Below are positions 60,659-64,000 of a DNA stretch of 64,000 nt, in pieces. The stretch's first letter is position 1. Each line of letters begins with the position of its first letter. The position numbers were made by a program, and so were the translations under genes. The notes beneath the pieces were generated by a model that was not told the DNA's origin, made no database searches, and worked only from the letters and a program-made list of their open reading frames with translations. Source of the stretch: an uncultured Eubacteriales bacterium (GTDB taxonomy: Bacteria > Bacillota > Clostridia > Oscillospirales > CAG-272); assembly GCA_934467415.1 (NCBI GenBank), contig CAKSLQ010000004.1, forward strand, positions 124,001 to 188,000. The letters run 5' to 3'.

Positions 60659-62299
60659 TTATTTCAGGATGATGTACATGCCCAGTACCGATTTGTCCGG
60701 GTCTTCAGGCACTTGCAGAAAACCGTCATCCACCAGGTCATGGACAGCCATCATTCTTGTGGCGCACAATTCCATGCGGATGTAATAGCCGATGCTCTTG
60801 TGCAGGACCGGATGGCTGTATTTTTTGAATATGGCATGCACTTCTTCATACAGACCTGCGACATTCGCAAGCAGCGGCGCGTAGTTTCGATGCCCTCGGA
60901 AATACGAATGGATTTTTTCAAGGTTTTCCGCGCGAATGACCAAAACATCGGGAATCAGAGAGCCGCTGTCGGACAGATGCGCATATCTGCCGCTTATCTT
61001 GTTCCAGATTCTTTTTTCAATCTCGGAGAAGGACGCGATGTTCCGATTTTCCCGGATGCAGCTGCAAAGGAGCTCGACCTCTTCGGGCTCCGGCTCGCCG
61101 CATTGATCCCACAAAGAATAGTCATCGCATTTGTAGGTCCAGAATTCATCCTGATGGATGCAGCAGCCGTTTTGCCCCATGATGATTTTTTCGGGCAGCT
61201 CGGTCGCCTCATAGCCGACAAAGCCCCAGGATTCTCCGTTGGCGCGCTTCGGCGGTTCGCAGAATGATTCTCCGCCGGCGCGCTTCGGTGACTCGCAGGT
61301 GCCTTCCGCCTGTGCCGTGTTTTCCAGATAATCCATCAGGTAGGGAACCAGCCACCAGCGGACGGTATTGTCATCGATGTGGTCGCCGGCAATGCCCAAA
61401 GCCCGAATGGAAGCCATGCTGTCGTCGATGCATTCCCGCAGCAGACGGCTTCTTTCTTTGGAGGTCTTCCGGAGCGCATGATAGATTTCTGTGCGGCAAT
61501 CTTTATCCAGTATAAAGAAATTTGTGATATACTTGTTGCCCTGCTTTTCAAGCAGGGTGGCTTTGTAGAGGATTTCGACCTCTTCTTCCATATAGGGGAG
61601 CGCGATGCCGAGCTCGATGGACAGCTCTTCCACCGTCGATGGATTGTTGCTTGCCTCGAGCAGAATATTCTGCGGGATTTTCCTTTTGACAACCGAAAAG
61701 GGGAGTCCGCTCGATTGATTTCCGCTGGATGCAAATGTAACACTTTCCGGGCTGTAACTGCGTTTGCCGAATTCTCTCGCCATATCCATACCTTCTTTCA
61801 GAATTTCTCTCGCACGGAGAAGCCGTGACTTCACCGTGTTTGCGGAAAGTGATAGCGATGCTGCAATTTCACGAACATTTTTGCATTCGAGATAATAGGC
61901 AGCGACGATGCTGCGATAGTCGCGCTTGATGAACGCAAGTTCCCGCCGGAGCAGAGCCAGCTGTTCCGCGTGAATGATTGCATCCGGCATGCTCTCGCCG
62001 TCGCCCGGGATTTCATAGTCGCCGATGTCGGCATCGGCTGCCGTCTCGCGGCGGCGGTGTTTTTCTTTTGCCCATGCCGAATACCGGTTCCGCGCAATCT
62101 GCCATACCCATGCCGAAAAGTTTGCCGGTACCACGCCTTTGCTCAAAGCCGCGATGATCTGCATGGCGATGTCCTGCGTCAGATCCTCGGCTTCCGGATA
62201 ACTGCCTGTCTTTTTCAGACAGAAGTAAAACAGCTTTTCCATGTCGTTTCCGGCAAAGGCGTGAATCAGTCTGCCGCGCGCTTCGTCCGTGTCCTGCAT
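60659..62299 (-). CDS. ECF-type sigma factor with long C-terminal extension
   Basis: A 546-aa protein. Residues 12-80 form sigma region 2 (YPEAEDLTQDIAMQII, FSAWVWQIARNRYSAW), and 110-168 region 4 (RDYRSIVAAYYLE, NVREIAASLSLSANTVKSRL). About 380 further residues follow: a winged-helix-like segment (about 207-262, STVEELSIELGIALPYMEEEV), a linker with a 12-residue tandem repeat (about 335-358), and a Cys/Trp/acidic-rich domain to the end. No membrane segment and no anti-sigma gene nearby. ATG 62299 has AAAGGAGG seven bases upstream. The extension may replace the anti-sigma factor as a sensor; that is inference. Confidence 0.85.
   Translation of the reverse strand: MQDTDEARGRLIHAFAGNDMEKLFYFCLKKTGSYPEAEDLTQDIAMQIIAALSKGVVPANFSAWVWQIARNRYSAWAKEKHRRRETAADADIGDYEIPGDGESMPDAIIHAEQLALLRRELAFIKRDYRSIVAAYYLECKNVREIAASLSLSANTVKSRLLRAREILKEGMDMAREFGKRSYSPESVTFASSGNQSSGLPFSVVKRKIPQNILLEASNNPSTVEELSIELGIALPYMEEEVEILYKATLLEKQGNKYITNFFILDKDCRTEIYHALRKTSKERSRLLRECIDDSMASIRALGIAGDHIDDNTVRWWLVPYLMDYLENTAQAEGTCESPKRAGGESFCEPPKRANGESWGFVGYEATELPEKIIMGQNGCCIHQDEFWTYKCDDYSLWDQCGEPEPEEVELLCSCIRENRNIASFSEIEKRIWNKISGRYAHLSDSGSLIPDVLVIRAENLEKIHSYFRGHRNYAPLLANVAGLYEEVHAIFKKYSHPVLHKSIGYYIRMELCATRMMAVHDLVDDGFLQVPEDPDKSVLGMYIILK
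61230..61301. repeat. 36-bp tandem repeat inside the sigma gene
   Basis: Units 61230-61265 and 61266-61301 match at 28 of 36 bases and encode two copies of a 12-residue unit (ESPKRAGGESFC and EPPKRANGESWG) in the linker. Confidence 0.8.
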
Positions 62300-62485
62300 G
62301 CTCTCGCCTCCTTTCATCCATATAGTGTGGCGTTTTTGAATTTGGGTGCATCGTTTGTGGGAATCCGGCTCTGAAATTTTGATTCGACGGTCGGATGGAA
62401 GCATGACCGGGACGAAAAAGGCACACCGGACGGGGCGCCTCGGTTTGCGGACAACCCCGGTTTCTACAAAGTTTGTGCGTCTCTT

Positions 62486-62685
62486 AGGCTTCCCCTGTGC
62501 AAGGGGTGAGCTGTCCGAGACGCGCAGCGTCTCACGGAGTTTTTCTTCGTCGGCTGAACACCGACGATTTCGCGAGCGAAACCGAAAAACATCCTGGTGG
62601 CGCCTGAGGGGTTGTTCTTTGGTATTGTAACAATCCCTCCGTCACGGCGTTGCCGTGACACCTCCCTTTACACAAGGGAGGCTTG
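62486..62685 (+). repeat. Hairpin-rich intergenic repeat, copy A
   Basis: About 200 bp starting AGGCTTCCCC and ending GGGAGGCTTGG. Internal hairpins: GAGACGC-GCA-GCGTCTC (62517-62533), TTCGC-GA-GCGAA, GTCACGGC-GTT-GCCGTGAC (62641-62659) and CCTCCCTT-TACAC-AAGGGAGG (62661-62681). Its first part matches copy B in reverse. Confidence 0.75.
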
Positions 62686-62744
62686 GTTAGTCTGCGTACA
62701 AATGCGGCGGGATGCAGGCGGCGCCCTACGGGATCGCGCGTCTT

Positions 62745-62931
62745 AGCCTTCCCCTGTGGGGAAGGTGGTGCGTTAGCACCGGATGAGGGATTACAGGCAG
62801 CCGGCGTAGCATGGCGTGATGTTTTGCTTTGCACAGTCCCTCATCAGTCGCCTACGGCTCAGGATGTTTTTCCATCGGAAAAACTCCGCGAGACGCATAG
62901 CGTCTCGTACAGCTCTCCCCAAGGGAAGCCT
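62745..62931 (-). repeat. Hairpin-rich intergenic repeat, copy B (inverted)
   Basis: About 187 bp. Read on the minus strand it begins AGGCTTCCCTTGGGGAGAGC and shares with copy A the hairpin GAGACGC/GCGTCTC, CGGAGTTTTTC and GAAAAACATCCTG, while copy A carries an extra 40-bp internal hairpin block. It contains the small hairpin GTGC-GTTA-GCAC. Confidence 0.75.
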
Positions 62932-62947
62932 GAATTACCCTCCTCAT

Positions 62948-63766
62948 TTACGGCGTGGCGGGGGTCACCGGCAGCACAATGCGGGAGCAATAGAGCCGCT
63001 CTGCGATCTCACGCCCGGTGTAGGGCGCGACAAGCCCGAGCACGCGGGGAAGCCCGGCGGGCTTCAGCCCGCGGGACTTTACCTCCCGCCCGAGCGTCAG
63101 CCACGCCTCGTCCATGTGGTCGTAGTCGCCGTAATACAGCACCGAGAGCACGCTTGAGGCGGGCAGGCGCACCGTCTCGGCGGTCTCCTTCCGCACGGGG
63201 ACGCAGACATAGTACGGATACGGCTCGGTGCCGATATAGCCGTGGAGGAAGTCCTCGCGTTCCTGCATGGTAAAGAGCGGCTCGTCCGAGAGACAATGCC
63301 CATTTTTGATGCATTCGGCATAGAAGGCAAACATGGCATTGTACTTTTCCTCGGGGGTGCGCCCCATGCACTTTTGCATACAGCAGATGACCTCGGGGAG
63401 ACCGATCTCCTGCACGGAGACGGACATATCTCTTGTCCCCGCTGTGCGGATGCGCAGTTCTTCCACGCTGCGCAAAAGGTCCTGCAGGCGCACTTCCAGC
63501 GCGGCGAGCAGCGGTTCGGCCTGCCCGCCGCTCTGAAAATAGGCGATGATTTCCTCGTTTGTCAGCCCGAGCGCCTTGAATTTCTCCACCTGCAGGATGC
63601 GCGCCACGCTGAAATTGTCGTAGTACCGCCGCCCGCTGTCGGGATCGACTTTGGCGGGGGTCAGCAGCCCCTTTTCCTCCATGCGCATCAGCGTACTGCG
63701 CGAAAGTCCGCAGGCACGGGCAGCTTCGTGAATCTGAAACAGTTTATTCTTGTTATTTTTGTGCAT
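62948..63766 (-). CDS. MerR family regulator with GyrI-like effector domain
   Basis: A 272-aa regulator. The winged HTH (about 10-75) has FQIHEAARACGLSRSTLMRME and DSGRRYYDNFSVARIL. A coiled-coil dimer helix (about 82-108) leads to a C-terminal domain (about 113-272) like the GyrI/BmrR multidrug-binding fold, with LPASSVLSVLYYGDYD and the terminal LVAPYTGREIAERLYC. ATG 63766 uses GGGAGAA; a TTG four codons earlier is rejected. It has a consensus promoter and lies divergent from a secreted protein behind a 19-bp-spacer promoter, its likely target. Confidence 0.88.
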   Translation of the reverse strand: MHKNNKNKLFQIHEAARACGLSRSTLMRMEEKGLLTPAKVDPDSGRRYYDNFSVARILQVEKFKALGLTNEEIIAYFQSGGQAEPLLAALEVRLQDLLRSVEELRIRTAGTRDMSVSVQEIGLPEVICCMQKCMGRTPEEKYNAMFAFYAECIKNGHCLSDEPLFTMQEREDFLHGYIGTEPYPYYVCVPVRKETAETVRLPASSVLSVLYYGDYDHMDEAWLTLGREVKSRGLKPAGLPRVLGLVAPYTGREIAERLYCSRIVLPVTPATP

Positions 63767-63784
63767 AATTTCTCCCAAAAAGTC

Positions 63785-63815
63785 TTGATTCGTTCAGGGG
63801 TGAACATGTTATAGT
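63785..63815 (+). promoter_or_regulatory. MerR-type promoter with 19-bp spacer and operator
   Basis: TTGATT (63785-63790), 19-nt spacer, TATAGT (63810-63815). The spacer contains the palindrome GTTCA-GGGG-TGAAC (63792-63805). Over-long spacers with a central palindrome are the hallmark of promoters activated by MerR proteins through DNA untwisting. Confidence 0.7.
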
Positions 63816-63818
63816 TAA

Positions 63819-63847
63819 ATTATACAGCAGAGTGCGATCTGTGTCAA
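63819..63847 (-). promoter_or_regulatory. Promoter of the merR gene, full consensus
   Basis: On the minus strand TTGACA (63842-63847), 17-nt spacer, TATAAT (63819-63824). It fires across the operator palindrome, so the MerR protein would probably repress its own gene. Confidence 0.85.
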
Positions 63848-63916
63848 GCCGGTCACGGAGCGGTTCTTCTGCTGCTTTTCCCTTGCGGGCAAGGGTATCG
63901 ACAAAGGAGGAAGACT

Positions 63917-64000
63917 ATGAGATTGCAACGATATTTTGTGTGCATACTGCTTTGCCTGTGCATGCTGTGCGGCATATTCACCGTGCAGGCGGGCGCGGCT
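63917..64000 (+). CDS. Secreted protein, 5' end only
   Basis: The first 28 codons before the window ends. MRLQRYFVCILLCLC begins a typical signal peptide (basic start, hydrophobic core) with a probable cleavage site at VQA-GAA. AAAGGAGG lies 7 nt before the ATG. Function cannot be told; it is the first gene under the MerR-type promoter. Confidence 0.75.
   Translation, partial: MRLQRYFVCILLCLCMLCGIFTVQAGAA

Larger units (their letters stand above)
62300..62947. other. Gene-free 648-bp region with hairpin repeats
   Basis: No supportable gene on either strand. Positions 62300-62485 contain the upstream region of the sigma gene without a clear promoter. The rest holds two related repeat elements (62486-62685 and 62745-62931) joined by 59 bp with no recognisable feature. 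Confidence 0.7.

Overview
This window is a dense stretch of core chromosome from an endospore-forming, fairly GC-rich member of the Clostridia. Evidence for a spore former: Spo0A, SpoIIGA with the sporulation sigma factor SigE, DacF, YtfJ, YlbJ-like, YqfC and YqfD proteins. The gene orders infC-rpmI-rplT, dgt-dnaG-rpoD, phoH-ybeY-era-recO, rnc-smc-ftsY and scpA-scpB are those of Firmicutes. The general look is that of a gut Oscillospirales-like organism, but genus cannot be decided from the sequence alone. No tRNA, rRNA, CRISPR array, prophage or complete insertion sequence was found.

Layout. Positions 1-560: the end of a ComEC-like metallo-beta-lactamase domain facing spo0A across a shared palindromic terminator. 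Positions 1569-10297 (minus strand): one long run lon, engB, a site-2 protease homologue, scpA, scpB, a DUF2953 protein, ytfJ, dacF, rluB and a small GNAT-like gene. Positions 10454-31073 (plus): infC-rpmI-rplT behind a leader with an attenuator and a rare ATT start, a SPOUT methyltransferase, dprA, topA, trmFO, plsX, rnc, smc, ftsY, an XTP pyrophosphatase, yhbY, nadD, yqeK, an LCP protein, rsfS, leuS and rpsU. Positions 31122-36675: mostly minus strand, with a hypothetical gene, a 275-bp MITE-like element, an FkbM methyltransferase, a HIT protein (plus), aspartokinase and an ABC exporter.

Positions 36816-47818 (plus): a DUF1015 protein, spoIIGA-sigE, rpmE, hflX, yigZ, dgt-dnaG-rpoD and an orphan solute-binding lipoprotein. 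Positions 47894-49023 (minus): a cysteine-rich miniprotein and a YlbJ-like membrane protein. Positions 49107-56547 (plus): yqfC-yqfD behind a sigma-E-type promoter, phoH, ybeY, era, recO, mutS2 and a small Smr protein. Then come acpP (minus), a ribbon-helix-helix regulator and clpB. The last 3.5 kb is the accessory part: an ECF sigma factor fused to a long C-terminal region, a 650-bp block of imperfect hairpin repeats, and a MerR regulator divergent from a secreted protein with a 19-bp-spacer MerR-type promoter between them.

The most unusual items are the sigma factor fusion (60659-62299), the MITE-like element that supplies the stop codon of the FkbM gene together with its truncated relative at 7795, the inverted pair of hairpin-rich repeats at 62486-62931, the MerR-type promoter at 63785-63815, and the ribbon-helix-helix gene with operator-like repeats around its own promoter. 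Many promoters here match the housekeeping consensus with a 17-bp spacer, which supports the gene starts and transcription units proposed.
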